64,000 nt of DNA from Pelagivirga sediminicola (GCF_003072125.1 NZ_QCYH01000010.1:1-64000), one strand, 5' to 3'. Shown: positions 35,309 through 44,110, numbered from the stretch's first letter. Notes: generated from the sequence alone by a model not told the origin. A program made the numbers and translations.

Positions 35309-36210
35309 TATCGGTCCTCTCGGGTGGGGGATGATGTGGAAAGGTGGACGCCTTCGCGCTCCAGCCGGTCGCGCAGGACAGAGATCTCGATCTCCAGATC
35401 GCCCTGATCGTCCTGCAGCAATTTCTGTGTCTTGGCGGCGAAATTCGCCTCCAGATCGTCAAGCAGCGCCATGTAATCGCGACGCGCGGCGCTGTCTTGG
35501 CTGCGCGCGTGGATATCGGCGAACTTGATCGTCGCATCGCGCGCGCCCATCAGGTAGACGCCGGTATAGCGGCGCGCGGAGGTCAGATCGCGCGGATCGT
35601 CCTCGATCGTGCGCAGCATGTCGCGCACGGTGGTCTGAAACTGCGCGACACGCTCCTCGGCGCGGCGGTCGCCCGCGCGGCGGATGGCGTCCGACATCTG
35701 CGCCAGCAGCGTCTCGGCCTGCTGCACGGTGCGATGGGCGCGGTCCTGCTGGAACGTGTCGATCCCCTCCATGCCCTTGTCGCGCAAGGGGTCGATGCCG
35801 AAGGAGGCCAAGTGCAGACCGGCGGTCACGGCACCATAAAGCACCGCGGCAACCACGCTCCCGTCGCCGGAAAGCGCGGCCAGCGCGATGCCGGCGCCTG
35901 CAAGGATTGACGAGAATATCTTGCGCGGGATGGCGGGGCGGCGGGCGACCTTGCGCTCGTCATAGGCGGCCTCGGCCCGCAGCCCGCCGCGCAGCAGCCA
36001 TGCCGAGAGCGCCAGAACAGCCGCCGCCGCCGCGCCGAGGGCAAGCCCGGCCGCGCCCGAAGCCAGCGACGCGAAAAGGACCACGGCGGCGGGCACGAAC
36101 ATCAGGTTCGCGCGCGCGCCCACCGGATCGACGCGCGGCCGCGCCGAGGCGCCGGGGCGCGCGGGATCATTGCCATCGGGGCTGTATTTGCCGCCAAACC
36201 GCTGGGCCAT
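35308..36210 (-). CDS. XpaC-like protein (5-bromo-4-chloroindolyl phosphate hydrolysis family)
   Basis: A 300-residue protein with a Pro-rich N-terminus, two hydrophobic stretches (LMFVPAAVVLFASLASGAAG then LALGAAAAAVLALSAWLL; FSSILAGAGIALAALSG with VVAAVLYGAVTAGLHLAS) and a C-terminal soluble, helical domain rich in charge (QQDRAHRTVQQAETLLAQM onward). The family name comes from a weak hydrolysis phenotype; the actual role is unknown. The TelA partner gene overlaps its stop. The small membrane protein gene lies five bases upstream. It likely works with TelA at the inner membrane. Confidence 0.85.
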   Translation of the reverse strand: MAQRFGGKYSPDGNDPARPGASARPRVDPVGARANLMFVPAAVVLFASLASGAAGLALGAAAAAVLALSAWLLRGGLRAEAAYDERKVARRPAIPRKIFSSILAGAGIALAALSGDGSVVAAVLYGAVTAGLHLASFGIDPLRDKGMEGIDTFQQDRAHRTVQQAETLLAQMSDAIRRAGDRRAEERVAQFQTTVRDMLRTIEDDPRDLTSARRYTGVYLMGARDATIKFADIHARSQDSAARRDYMALLDDLEANFAAKTQKLLQDDQGDLEIEISVLRDRLEREGVHLSTSSPTREDR

Positions 36211-36215
36211 GCCGC

Positions 36216-36431
36216 TCAGAGCCCCCCCAGAAGGCCGCTGGTGACGCCCAGCATCAAAAGGATCAGCGCGGCGTAGCTTATGCGTTGCATCGTTATTCCC
36301 TTACCCGGTGCGGCCAGATCCCTGGCCAGTGAGCGGCTGTCCTGCGCCGCGCGGCTGAGCGCCGAGATCGCGGCCCCGGCCAGCGCCAGCAGCGCGACAA
36401 CCAGACATATCAGCAAAAGTAGCCGTGCCAT
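36216..36431 (-). CDS. Small membrane protein (71 residues), first gene of the operon
   Basis: A 71-residue protein with an N-terminal helix (LLLLICLVVALLALAGAAIS) and a second one near the C-terminus (ISYAALILLMLGVTSGLLGG), joined by a charged loop (RAAQDSRSLARDLAAPGKG). The second half resembles small inner-membrane proteins of this clade. It stops five bases before the xpaC-like start. The spacing and shared strand make it part of the operon through dtd. No function can be assigned. Confidence 0.75.
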   Translation of the reverse strand: MARLLLLICLVVALLALAGAAISALSRAAQDSRSLARDLAAPGKGITMQRISYAALILLMLGVTSGLLGGL

Positions 36432-36565
36432 CCGCTTTTGTCGCCCCTTGCCTGCGTTTGCTCGATCGTGTTGCGTTGGTGAAAAGGTAGGGGATGAAGT
36501 GCGCCGTTACCAGAGGGAACCTTGCGTGACATCGTTCGGGCGCCCCGTTCCGGCGCCTGCCTGCG

Positions 36566-37594
36566 CTATGGCGTGCGGCGGCGGCGCTGGACCGCCGGGC
36601 GGGCAGGCGTGCCGGATTTGGCGGCTGGTTTTCCCCCGGGTTTCCCACCAGGTTTGCCGCTCGGTTTCCCGCCCGCCTTTGCGCCGGGTTTGCAACCCGT
36701 TCGGGGCGCGGCCTTGCCGGGTTTCGCACCCGGCTTGCCTGCTGCGGGCTGCGCCGGGCCGGGCTTGCCTGCAAGCGAGGATTTGCGATGCGGCGGACCC
36801 TTGCGCGGCCTTGGCTTCGGCTTGGCCTCGGCCTCCTCCGGGGCTTCGAGGCCCAGCTGGTCGCGCAGCACGCGGGGGCGGATCTCTTCCACCGCGCCGG
36901 GCTTCAGATCGCTCAGCTGGAAGGGGCCATAGCTGACGCGGATCAGGCGGTTGACGGTCAGGCCCACGGCCTCCATCGCGCGGCGCACCTCGCGGTTGCG
37001 CCCCTCGCGGATGGCGACGCTTACCCATGCGTTCGCGCCCTGCTGGCGGTCCAGCGTGACGACCATCGGCTGAAACCGCTCGCCGTCCAGCACCAGACCC
37101 TCGCGCAGCGGCGCGAAGGTGGCATCGGTGGGCCGCCCGTTGACACGCGCGCGATACTTGCGCAGCCAGCCCGTGCTGGGCAGCTCAAGCCGCCGCTTGA
37201 TGCCGCCGTCATTGGTCAGCAAAAGCAGCCCTTCGGAGGTGATGTCGAGCCGCCCCACCGTCATCACGCGCGGCAGATCCTCGGGCAGCTCGTCAAAGAT
37301 GGTGCGCCGGCCCTGTTCGTCGCTGTTGGTCGTCACCAGACCGCTGGGCTTGTGATAAAGCCACAGGCGCGCAGGTTCGGGCGCGCTCAGCGGCTTGCCG
37401 TTGACGGCGATCCTGTCCTGCGGCGTCACGTTCAGCGCGGCGCGGTCGATGACGGCGCCGTTTACCGTGACGCGCCCGGTCTCGATCAGGCGCTCGGCCT
37501 CGCGGCGGCTGGCGACGCCCGCGCGCGCGATCACCTTGGCGATACGCTCGCCGGGGGGCGGGGTGGATCCGGGGGAGGGCGGGGTTTTGCTCAT
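36566..37594 (-). CDS. 23S rRNA pseudouridine synthase, RluB-like, with a Lys/Gly/Pro-rich tail
   Basis: A pseudouridine synthase of the RsuA/RluB family, 342 residues. S4 domain: [20 protein letters not shown]. The catalytic aspartate lies in [18 protein letters not shown], and [17 protein letters not shown] is the family C-terminal motif. The last ~100 residues are a repetitive basic tail with many KPG units ([24 protein letters not shown]), which may bind RNA. I chose ATG 37594 from three possible starts; 37606 also fits. It diverges from tadA, 64 bases away. Confidence 0.9.
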   Translation of the reverse strand: MSKTPPSPGSTPPPGERIAKVIARAGVASRREAERLIETGRVTVNGAVIDRAALNVTPQDRIAVNGKPLSAPEPARLWLYHKPSGLVTTNSDEQGRRTIFDELPEDLPRVMTVGRLDITSEGLLLLTNDGGIKRRLELPSTGWLRKYRARVNGRPTDATFAPLREGLVLDGERFQPMVVTLDRQQGANAWVSVAIREGRNREVRRAMEAVGLTVNRLIRVSYGPFQLSDLKPGAVEEIRPRVLRDQLGLEAPEEAEAKPKPRPRKGPPHRKSSLAGKPGPAQPAAGKPGAKPGKAAPRTGCKPGAKAGGKPSGKPGGKPGGKPAAKSGTPARPAVQRRRRTP

Positions 37595-37658
37595 GCCGCC
37601 GGGCATAGCGTATCGCCGGGCCTTGCGAAAGCGTCTATCGCGGGGCATCACGGCCTGC

Positions 37659-38111
37659 ATGAGCTTTACCAGCCATATGGACAGCGCCCTGGCCGAGGCG
37701 CGCGCCGCCGCCTTGCGCGGCGAGGTGCCGGTGGGCGCCGTGCTGCTGGATCCGGCGGGGCGGATCGCGGCGCGCGCGGGCAACCGCACCCGCGAGCTGA
37801 GCGATCCCACGGCCCATGCCGAGATCCTCGCGATCCGCGCCGCCTGCGCCGCCGCCGGGTCCGAGCGGCTGGCGGGCCATACGCTCTATGTCACGCTTGA
37901 GCCTTGCGCGATGTGCGCCGCGGCCATCGCCGCCGCGCGCCTGAAGGCGATCTATTTCGGCGCGAGCGATCCAAAATCGGGCGGCGTCCTGCACGGCGCG
38001 CGGGTCTTTTCGCACAGCCAGGCGCATCACGCGCCCGAAATCTATGACGGCATCTCGGCAGAAGCCTGCGAGGCGCTGCTTCGCGCGTTTTTCCGGTCCA
38101 AGCGCTTTTGA
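37659..38111 (+). CDS. tadA: tRNA-specific adenosine deaminase
   Basis: Deaminates A34 to inosine in tRNA-Arg(ACG); 150 residues. The zinc site is H53-A-E55 (TAHAEIL) with C83 and C86 (EPCAMCAAA), and [19 protein letters not shown] is the C-terminal RNA-binding region. The start ATG 37659 gives [18 protein letters not shown]; the long upstream open frame overlaps rluB. A gene-end repeat follows its stop. It converges with the MBL hydrolase gene. Confidence 0.95.
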   Translation: MSFTSHMDSALAEARAAALRGEVPVGAVLLDPAGRIAARAGNRTRELSDPTAHAEILAIRAACAAAGSERLAGHTLYVTLEPCAMCAAAIAAARLKAIYFGASDPKSGGVLHGARVFSHSQAHHAPEIYDGISAEACEALLRAFFRSKRF

Positions 38112-38122
38112 GGGCTCGCGCC

Positions 38123-38155
38123 GCCTCCGGCGGGAGTATTTGCGCCAAGATGAAG
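38123..38155 (+). repeat. Gene-end repeat, copy 3 (variant)
   Basis: Reads GCCTCCGGCGGGAG then TATTTGCGCCAAGATGAAG, one small internal variant of the core. CCGCC and GGCGG flank TCC and can pair as a hairpin right before the U-rich tract. It is 11 bases after the tadA stop. Confidence 0.85.
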
Positions 38156-38192
38156 GCGCGGGGGCGTCACCTCGGTTCCCGCGCTGCCGATA

Positions 38193-38885
38193 TCAGAGCT
38201 CGATCGGCGTCATCACCTCCGGCTCGATGACCGTGACGCCGGGAAGGTCGGCCGCAAGCCTGTCGGCGGATTGCTCCAACGCGTCGAAGGTCCGGTAGTG
38301 ACAGGGGATGACGGTCTTGAACGAAAAGAAAGTTTTGGCGGCATAGGCCGCGCGCTTCATGTCCATGGTGAAATGGCCGCCGGCGCAGAGGATGCCGATT
38401 TCGGGTTCGTGCAGCGCCTGGAAGACGGCCATGTCGGCCATCACGTCGGTGTCGCCGCTGAGATAGATCGTGCGCCCGTCATGCTCGATCATGTAGCCGC
38501 ATTCGCTGCCCGCCGCCTGCGGGCCGTCCTTGCCGGGGAAGCTGCTGGAATGGGTCGCGTGAACCATCGTCACGCGCACGCCGCCCAGATCGACGGTGCC
38601 GCCCTTGTTGAAGCCGACGGTCTCGATCCCTTCGTTCTCGGCCCAGTGGTTCATCAGATCGAACTGGCCGACGACCGGGATCTTCAGCCTGCGCGCCAGA
38701 TCGAGCGTGTCGCTGGCGTGATCGAAATGCGCGTGGGTCAGCAGGATGTGCGTCGCGCCTTTTGTCGCGTCCTCATGCCGGGCCTCTTCCAGCATCGGGT
38801 TGCCGTTCAGCCACGGGTCGATCAGCAGGATCTGCCCGCCCCATTCAATGCGGAACGCGCTGTGTCCGAGCCAAGTGATCTTCAT
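38193..38885 (-). CDS. Metal-dependent hydrolase, UPF0173 family (MBL fold)
   Basis: A 230-residue MBL-fold hydrolase. It opens MKITWLGHSAFRIEWGGQIL, with DPWLNGNP and then the metal motif LTHAHFDHASDT. HATHSSS and SGDTDVMADM carry further metal ligands, and IPCHYRTFDALEQ ends the family pattern. No known substrate; members of UPF0173 have been found in many bacteria as general hydrolases. It converges with tadA and diverges from gatC. Confidence 0.92.
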   Translation of the reverse strand: MKITWLGHSAFRIEWGGQILLIDPWLNGNPMLEEARHEDATKGATHILLTHAHFDHASDTLDLARRLKIPVVGQFDLMNHWAENEGIETVGFNKGGTVDLGGVRVTMVHATHSSSFPGKDGPQAAGSECGYMIEHDGRTIYLSGDTDVMADMAVFQALHEPEIGILCAGGHFTMDMKRAAYAAKTFFSFKTVIPCHYRTFDALEQSADRLAADLPGVTVIEPEVMTPIEL

Positions 38886-39026
38886 GTCATTCTCCTTTGC
38901 GGATGTGGGATGTGCTGCACAGACAGCGCTTGAGCGGCGGGCCCGGTTCCCGCCTTCGCAGACTTGCACCGGCAGCGGCGCGGCGCTAAACGCGGGGGCA
39001 ACGCCCAATTGCGAAGGATCGCCCCC

Positions 39027-39314
39027 ATGTCCATCGACACAAGCACCGCCGCGCGCGTGGCCAAGCTGGCCCGGATCCGCGTCGAAGAGGACGCGCTGCC
39101 CGCGCTTGCCGAGGAATTCAACACCATCCTCGGCTTTATCGAGCAATTGGGCGAGGTGGATGTAGACGGGGTCGAGCCGATGGTGTCGGTCACGCCGATG
39201 CGCCTGCCGCGCCGCGCCGACGAGGTCACCGATGGCGGCCAGCAGTCCAGGGTTCTGTCGAACGCGCCCGATGCGCGTGAAGGGTTTTTTGCCGTGCCTA
39301 AGGTGGTGGAATGA
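39027..39314 (+). CDS. gatC: Aspartyl/glutamyl-tRNA amidotransferase subunit C
   Basis: Small subunit of the GatCAB complex, which converts Glu-tRNA-Gln and Asp-tRNA-Asn to the amidated forms; 95 residues. The opening [19 protein letters not shown] is a helix that wraps GatA, and [18 protein letters not shown] is the conserved center. It overlaps gatA by ATGA at 39311. Confidence 0.95.
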   Translation: MSIDTSTAARVAKLARIRVEEDALPALAEEFNTILGFIEQLGEVDVDGVEPMVSVTPMRLPRRADEVTDGGQQSRVLSNAPDAREGFFAVPKVVE

Positions 39315-40801
39315 TGTCGGATCTGAACAAACTCACCATTGCCGAGGCCCGCGACAGCCTGCGCCGCGGCGACATCACCAGCGCCGAGCTGACCGAAAGC
39401 TGCCTGACCGCCATTAGCGGCGCCGGCGCTTTGAACGCGTTCGTCCACGACACGTCCCAGTTGGCGCGCGAGATGGCCAGCGCGGCCGATACGCGGCTGA
39501 AGGCCGGGGATGCCCCTGCGATGTGCGGCATTCCGCTTGGCATCAAGGATCTGTTCTGCACCCGGGGCGTGCCCAGCCAGGCGGCCAGCGGCATTCTGGA
39601 CGGGTTCAGGCCGGAATACGAATCGACCGTCACCTCCAAGCTGTTCGAGGCCGGGGCGGTCATGCTGGGCAAGCTCAACATGGACGAATTCGCCATGGGC
39701 TCCAGCAACGAGACCAGCGTTTATGGCAATGCCGTCAATCCATGGCGGCGCAAGGGCGATGATGCGGCGCTGACGCCCGGCGGCTCGTCGGGTGGCTCGG
39801 CTGCCGCTGTTGCCGCCGATCTGTGCCTGGGCGCAACCGGCACCGATACCGGCGGCTCCATCCGCCAGCCGGCCGCCTTCACCGGCATCACCGGGATCAA
39901 GCCGACCTATGGCCGCTGCTCGCGCTGGGGCGTGGTGGCGTTCGCCTCCAGCCTGGATCAGGCCGGGCCGATGACCAAGACGGTGCGCGACTCGGCGATC
40001 ATGCTGGGCGCGATGTGCGGCCATGATCCCAAGGACAGCACCAGCGCCGACATGGCCGTGCCGGACTTCGAGGCGGCGCTCACCGGCGACATCCGCGGCA
40101 AGGTGATCGGTATTCCCGAGGAATACTCAATCGACGGTATGCCTCAAGAAATCCGCGATCTTTGGGCAGATGGATCAGAGATGCTAAAAGATGCGGGGGC
40201 AGAAATTCGGTGGATCTCTCTGCCACATACGAAATACGCGCTGCCCGCCTATTACGTGATCGCCCCGGCCGAGGCGTCCTCGAACCTCGCGCGTTATGAC
40301 GGGGTGCGCTATGGCCACCGCGCGAGTCTGGCGCCGGGCGATGGCATCACCGAGATGTATGAAAAAACCCGCGCCGAGGGGTTTGGCCCGGAGGTGCAGC
40401 GCCGCGTCATGGTTGGCACCTATGTCCTGTCGGCGGGCTTTTACGACGCCTATTACAACCGCGCGCGCAAGGTGCGCACGCTGATCAAGCGCGATTTTGA
40501 ACAGGTGTTCGCAGATGGCGTGGATGCGATCCTGACGCCCGCGACCCCCAGCGCGGCCTTCGGTCTGGGCGAGATGGCCAGCGCCGATCCGGTGCAGATG
40601 TATCTAAACGATGTCTTTACCGTGACGGTCAATCTTGCGGGCCTGCCGGGGGTTACGGTGCCCGCCGGGCAGGACGCGCAGGGGCTGCCGCTGGGCCTGC
40701 AACTGATCGGGCGGCCATGGGAAGAAGGCGAGTTGCTGAATTGCGCCTACACCCTGGAACGCGCCGCCGGATTTGTGGCCAAGCCGGAGAAATGGTGGTA
40801 A
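39311..40801 (+). CDS. gatA: Aspartyl/glutamyl-tRNA amidotransferase subunit A
   Basis: Amidase subunit that releases ammonia from glutamine for tRNA amidation; 496 residues. The Ser-cis-Ser-Lys triad is clear: K79 in [10 protein letters not shown]159 or S160 in [14 protein letters not shown] and S183 in [11 protein letters not shown]. From 40111 to 40240 (about residues 267-310) the DNA falls to about half G+C and uses A/T-ending codons unlike the rest, with the protein frame intact. This may be a recombined patch. The gatB subunit gene is not in this window. Start ATG 39311 overlaps the gatC stop (ATGA); 39314 is also possible. Confidence 0.96.
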   Translation: MMSDLNKLTIAEARDSLRRGDITSAELTESCLTAISGAGALNAFVHDTSQLAREMASAADTRLKAGDAPAMCGIPLGIKDLFCTRGVPSQAASGILDGFRPEYESTVTSKLFEAGAVMLGKLNMDEFAMGSSNETSVYGNAVNPWRRKGDDAALTPGGSSGGSAAAVAADLCLGATGTDTGGSIRQPAAFTGITGIKPTYGRCSRWGVVAFASSLDQAGPMTKTVRDSAIMLGAMCGHDPKDSTSADMAVPDFEAALTGDIRGKVIGIPEEYSIDGMPQEIRDLWADGSEMLKDAGAEIRWISLPHTKYALPAYYVIAPAEASSNLARYDGVRYGHRASLAPGDGITEMYEKTRAEGFGPEVQRRVMVGTYVLSAGFYDAYYNRARKVRTLIKRDFEQVFADGVDAILTPATPSAAFGLGEMASADPVQMYLNDVFTVTVNLAGLPGVTVPAGQDAQGLPLGLQLIGRPWEEGELLNCAYTLERAAGFVAKPEKWW

Positions 40802-40836
40802 TGCGCAGGATCCACCTGAACGAGGCAAAGACGAAC

Positions 40837-41592
40837 ATGCGATTCCCGAAGACTGCTCTGGTCATTCTGGCACTGCCCCTGGCGCTGGCCGCCTGCGGCA
40901 CGTCCATCCCCGACAGCGGGCCGGATAGCGGCGCCGGCGTGGGGTTCGGCAGCTACAGCGAATACGAGAAACGTCAGGCAGCGCGCGATGCGCAGCTGGC
41001 GGGCAACGCGTCGCCCGCGCCGAACGCCGCCGCCGGCCAGCCGCTGGGCGGCGGCGGGCAGGCGCGCAGCGAAGCCGACGAGCTGGCCGCGCAGACGCGC
41101 GCCGCGCTGGGCACCGATCCCGAGGATCTGGCCGCCAATTCCGGTCGGCCCATCGTGCAGGCCGGGCCGGGCAACCCGGCGCCGCAGATCGCCGATGCGC
41201 CGGGCATCTCGGTCGAGAACAATTTTGACGCCGTCAGCTCGCGCCGCTCGATCGAGGACGACGCCGCCCGCGTTGCCGAGCAGCGCAGGCAGTATCAGGT
41301 CGCGCAGGTTCAGTCGCTTCCCAGCCGCACGGGCGGCGAGGGCCCCAACATCGCGGCCTATGCGCTCAGCAGCAAACATGCGCCCGGCACGCAGGTCTAT
41401 CGCCGCGGCGGGCTGAACAAGCAGGCCAAGTTCGAGCGTAATTGCGCGGCTTATCCCGGCCCGGATCTGGCGCAGATCGCGTTCCTTGAAAAGGGCGGCC
41501 CGGAGCGGGACCGCCTGGGCCTCGATCCGGACGGCGACGGTTATGCCTGCGACTGGGATCCGCGCCCCTTCCGCAAGGCCGCCGGCGGCTGA
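40837..41592 (+). CDS. Lipoprotein with excalibur-like calcium-binding C-terminus
   Basis: A predicted lipoprotein of 251 residues. A signal peptide with lipobox LAAC (residue ~20) comes first. The middle is low-complexity Ala/Pro/Gly with SYSEYEKRQAARDAQLAGN. The C-terminal region has an Excalibur-like pattern (NCAAYPGPDLAQIAFLEKG, then LDPDGDGYACDWDP), which is a small calcium-binding fold. ATG 40837 starts the signal peptide; a start at 40801 overlaps gatA's stop and would add 12 residues. It is likely anchored to the outer membrane. Function is not known. Confidence 0.75.
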   Translation: MRFPKTALVILALPLALAACGTSIPDSGPDSGAGVGFGSYSEYEKRQAARDAQLAGNASPAPNAAAGQPLGGGGQARSEADELAAQTRAALGTDPEDLAANSGRPIVQAGPGNPAPQIADAPGISVENNFDAVSSRRSIEDDAARVAEQRRQYQVAQVQSLPSRTGGEGPNIAAYALSSKHAPGTQVYRRGGLNKQAKFERNCAAYPGPDLAQIAFLEKGGPERDRLGLDPDGDGYACDWDPRPFRKAAGG

Positions 41593-41602
41593 GGCCGGGC
41601 GG

Positions 41603-42319
41603 GTGACGGTGCCCGCCTTGGCGCCGGGCGCGGCAGGATCGGCGATCTGGCGCGCCTCGCCCAATGTCGGCGCGCGGCGCGGCGGGCTCCGGCCCGATAT
41701 GCTGGTCCTTCATTTCACCAAGATGGCGACGGCCGAGGCCGCGGTTGACCGATTGTGCGATCCGCAGGCCGGTGTATCGTGCCATTACGTGATCGGCGAG
41801 GACGGCACGCTGTGGCAGCTTGTGGACGAGGCGCAGCGCGCCTGGCACGCAGGGCGCGGCAGCTGGGACGGCGCGGGGGACGTCAACTCGCGCTCGATCG
41901 GGATCGAGCTGGCCAATCGCGGCAATCACCCCTTTGCCGAGCCGCAGATGCGGGTGCTGGAGGCGCTGATGGGCGGTATCATGGCGCGCTGGCATATCCG
42001 GCCCGAGCGGGTCATCGGCCATTCGGACATGGCGCCGGATCGCAAGGATGATCCCGGCCCGCATTTCGACTGGCGCCGCCTTGCGCTGCAGGGGCTGGCC
42101 GTCTGGCCCGCGCCGGGGGCGGGCGCGGATCCGGCCCGGTTTCGCGCCCTGAGCGAGCGAATCGGCTATGGCGCCGAATTCACCGATGCGCAGGTCCTGA
42201 CCGCGCTGCGCCTGCGCTGGCGTCCATGGGCGCGGGAGCCGCTCGCGGCGGAGGATATGGCGGTGGTGGCCGACATCGCCGCGCGCTTTGGCGTTGACCG
42301 GGCGGGGCCGGGCGCTTAA
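41603..42319 (+). CDS. N-acetylmuramoyl-L-alanine amidase (Amidase_2, AmpD/AmiD type)
   Basis: A zinc amidase that cuts the bond between muramic acid and the peptide, 238 residues. Zinc ligands appear as histidine in LHFTKMA, histidine in VIGHSDMAPDRKDDPG and the aspartate beside it; CHYVIGEDGTLWQLVDE and NSRSIGIELAN are family signatures. A peptidoglycan-binding-like helix bundle follows (about 170-238). No signal peptide is seen, so it may be the cytosolic recycling form (AmpD-like) rather than the envelope form. The start is GTG at 41603, eleven bases after the previous gene. Gene anmK at 51991 is a further recycling gene. Confidence 0.88.
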   Translation: MTVPALAPGAAGSAIWRASPNVGARRGGLRPDMLVLHFTKMATAEAAVDRLCDPQAGVSCHYVIGEDGTLWQLVDEAQRAWHAGRGSWDGAGDVNSRSIGIELANRGNHPFAEPQMRVLEALMGGIMARWHIRPERVIGHSDMAPDRKDDPGPHFDWRRLALQGLAVWPAPGAGADPARFRALSERIGYGAEFTDAQVLTALRLRWRPWAREPLAAEDMAVVADIAARFGVDRAGPGA

Positions 42320-42327
42320 CTGACATC

Positions 42328-42742
42328 TGCGCGGAGGGCTGGATGGCCGCTTTGGCAGGGGCAACCCTGCCGGGGAGGAAAGTCCGGACTCCACAAGGCA
42401 ACGGTGCCGGGTAACGCCCGGCCGGAGCAATCCGAGGGAAAGCGCCACAGAAAACAGACCGTGCCCGTTTATCGGGCGTAAGGGTGAAACGGTGGGGTAA
42501 GAGCCCACCGCGGGGCTGGCAACAGCACCGGCACGGCAAGCCCCACCGGGAGCAATGCCAAATAGGGACCGCGCGCGGGGCAGGTCGGGTTTCCCGATAC
42601 CGCCCGCAGGCACGTCTTGGCCCGGCGGTCCGGGTTGGCAGCCAAAGGGGCGGTGGCAACATCGTCTTCAGATGAATGGTCATCCAGGGGGCGGGTCTTG
42701 GCCCGTCTCTGGACAGAATCCGGCTTACAGGCCCTCCGCGCA
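42328..42742 (+). ncRNA. rnpB: RNase P RNA component
   Basis: Catalytic RNA that removes tRNA 5' leaders. The ends pair as P1: TGCGCGGAGGGC (42328-42339) with GCCCTCCGCGCA (42731-42742), 12 bp. Canonical elements: GAGGAAAGTCCGGACTCC near the 5' end, ACAGAAAACAGACC in the middle and CAGAATCCGGCTTACAGG near the 3' end. Total length of about 415 nt is normal for alphaproteobacteria (type A). It starts directly after the amidase gene on the plus strand. Confidence 0.97.
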
Positions 42743-42757
42743 TATCTGGACCGGTGT

Positions 42758-42778
42758 GGAAAATTCTGCGAATTTTCC
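42758..42778 (+). terminator. Hairpin after rnpB
   Basis: An 8-bp stem GGAAAATT/AATTTTCC with loop CTGCG, 16 bases after the end of rnpB. The run of T after the stem is short (TGTTCC), so it may be a weak terminator or a 3' processing signal. Confidence 0.45.
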
Positions 42779-42885
42779 TGTTCCGCGTCACAAGAACGTC
42801 CGCGGTCGCATCTGGCCGCGCTCTTTTGGGTATTTGGCCCAAGAAAAAACCGGGGCCGCGCGCCGCTCATATGTCGCAATGGCGG

Positions 42886-42912
42886 TTGACTCGGGGGGTG
42901 GCGGCGTTAAAA
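42886..42912 (+). promoter_or_regulatory. Candidate promoter of rpmG
   Basis: TTGACT at 42886-42891 matches a -35 box, with an A+T-rich TTAAAA at 42907-42912 as a possible -10, separated by 15 bases. This lies 54 bases before the rpmG ATG. The spacing is shorter than usual, so this is tentative. Confidence 0.3.
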
Positions 42913-42965
42913 GGCAGACAAATGAATTTACCGGCAGCCCGGCTGCCCGGCGCAGGAGATGACCA

Positions 42966-43133
42966 ATGGCGAAGCCGACCACAATCAAGATCCGCCTGAA
43001 CTCGACCGCGGGCACCGGCCACTTCTATGTGACCAAGAAGAACGCACGCACCATGACCGAGAAGATGGCGATCAAGAAATACGATCCCGTCGTGCGCAAG
43101 CATGTCGAGTACAAGGAAGGCAAGATCAAGTAA
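42966..43133 (+). CDS. rpmG: 50S ribosomal protein L33
   Basis: A 55-residue ribosomal protein: [20 protein letters not shown], with [15 protein letters not shown] and [18 protein letters not shown]. It is the cysteine-free type of L33 (no CxxC pairs), as expected in alphaproteobacteria. The ATG at 42966 has AGGAGATGACCA just upstream. A strong terminator follows at 43164-43189. It is not linked to rpmB here and sits alone. Confidence 0.96.
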   Translation: MAKPTTIKIRLNSTAGTGHFYVTKKNARTMTEKMAIKKYDPVVRKHVEYKEGKIK

Positions 43134-43163
43134 CGATCTGCCGAATTTGAAGAGTTGACAGAG

Positions 43164-43189
43164 GCCGCGCCGTTCGAGCGCGGCTTTTT
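43164..43189 (+). terminator. Rho-independent terminator of rpmG
   Basis: A 7-bp stem GCCGCGC/GCGCGGC with a seven-base loop (CGTTCGA) followed by TTTTT. It lies 30 bases after the rpmG stop. Confidence 0.93.
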
Positions 43190-43330
43190 CTTTGGACCGG
43201 CATCGTTTCTGAAGGGCGTTATCGCTGGGCAATGATCCGCCGTGATGAGCGGATTTTTGCGAAAAGGTTGCACGGTTCGGGCAAGGGGATACGCTGGATG
43301 GTCTCATAGATCGCCCGGAGGAATGATCCC

Positions 43331-44110
43331 ATGACCAAACCCGTACTCACGCTTTTCGCTGCCTTGCTTGCGAGTTCTGCCAGCGCGCAAGACTTGTCCA
43401 AAGGCACCTGGATCGATCTGACACATGCGTTCAATTCCGACTCGGTCTATTGGCCGACCGCCAATATGTTTGAGCAGACCGAGATTTTTGCGGGCCACAC
43501 CGAAGGTGGTTATTACTACTCATCCTACGATTTTGCCTCGTCCGAACATGGTGGGACGCATCTGGACGCGCCGGTTCACTTTGCCGAGGGCGGGCATTCA
43601 TCCGATGAAATTCCCATCGAGCAATTGATCGGGCCGGGGTTTGTCATCGATGTCACCCGCCAGTCGGCTGAGGATGTCGATTATCTGGTGTCGGCGGCCG
43701 ATATCGAGGCCTTCGAGGCCGAGCATGGAGAGATACCGCAAGGCGCCATTGTTCTGCTGAATACCGGCCGCGCGGGGCTTTATCCGGATCGCGAAACCTA
43801 TATGGGAACGGCAGCGCGGGGGCAGGAAGCCGTCGCCGATCTGCATTTCCCGGGGCTGGGTGTCGATGGGGCCGAGCTGCTTGTCGCGCGCGGGATCGGA
43901 GCGGTCGGGCTGGATACGCCATCGATCGATTACGGGCAATCGGCGGATTTCGCAACACATGTCGCGCTTATGACGAATAACATAGCGGCCTTCGAGAATG
44001 TTGCCGACATGAGCGCGCTGCCTGCGACGGGCAGCACGATAATTGCCATGCCGATGAAGATCGAGGGAGGCTCCGGCGGCCCGCTGCGGATCATTGCGCA
44101 TCTGCCGTGA
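43331..44110 (+). CDS. Secreted cyclase family protein (kynurenine formamidase-like)
   Basis: A 259-residue protein of the cyclase/kynurenine formamidase superfamily. An N-terminal signal peptide (LTLFAALLASSASAQ) marks it as exported, unlike most family members. The metal motif is HGGTHLDAPVHFAEGGHS, and LDTPSIDYGQS supplies the late active-site residues. It has lower G+C than neighbouring genes. It starts 142 bases after the rpmG terminator and ends 44 bases before a bidirectional hairpin. A periplasmic formamidase or isatin-hydrolase-like role is possible. The substrate is not known. Confidence 0.85.
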   Translation: MTKPVLTLFAALLASSASAQDLSKGTWIDLTHAFNSDSVYWPTANMFEQTEIFAGHTEGGYYYSSYDFASSEHGGTHLDAPVHFAEGGHSSDEIPIEQLIGPGFVIDVTRQSAEDVDYLVSAADIEAFEAEHGEIPQGAIVLLNTGRAGLYPDRETYMGTAARGQEAVADLHFPGLGVDGAELLVARGIGAVGLDTPSIDYGQSADFATHVALMTNNIAAFENVADMSALPATGSTIIAMPMKIEGGSGGPLRIIAHLP

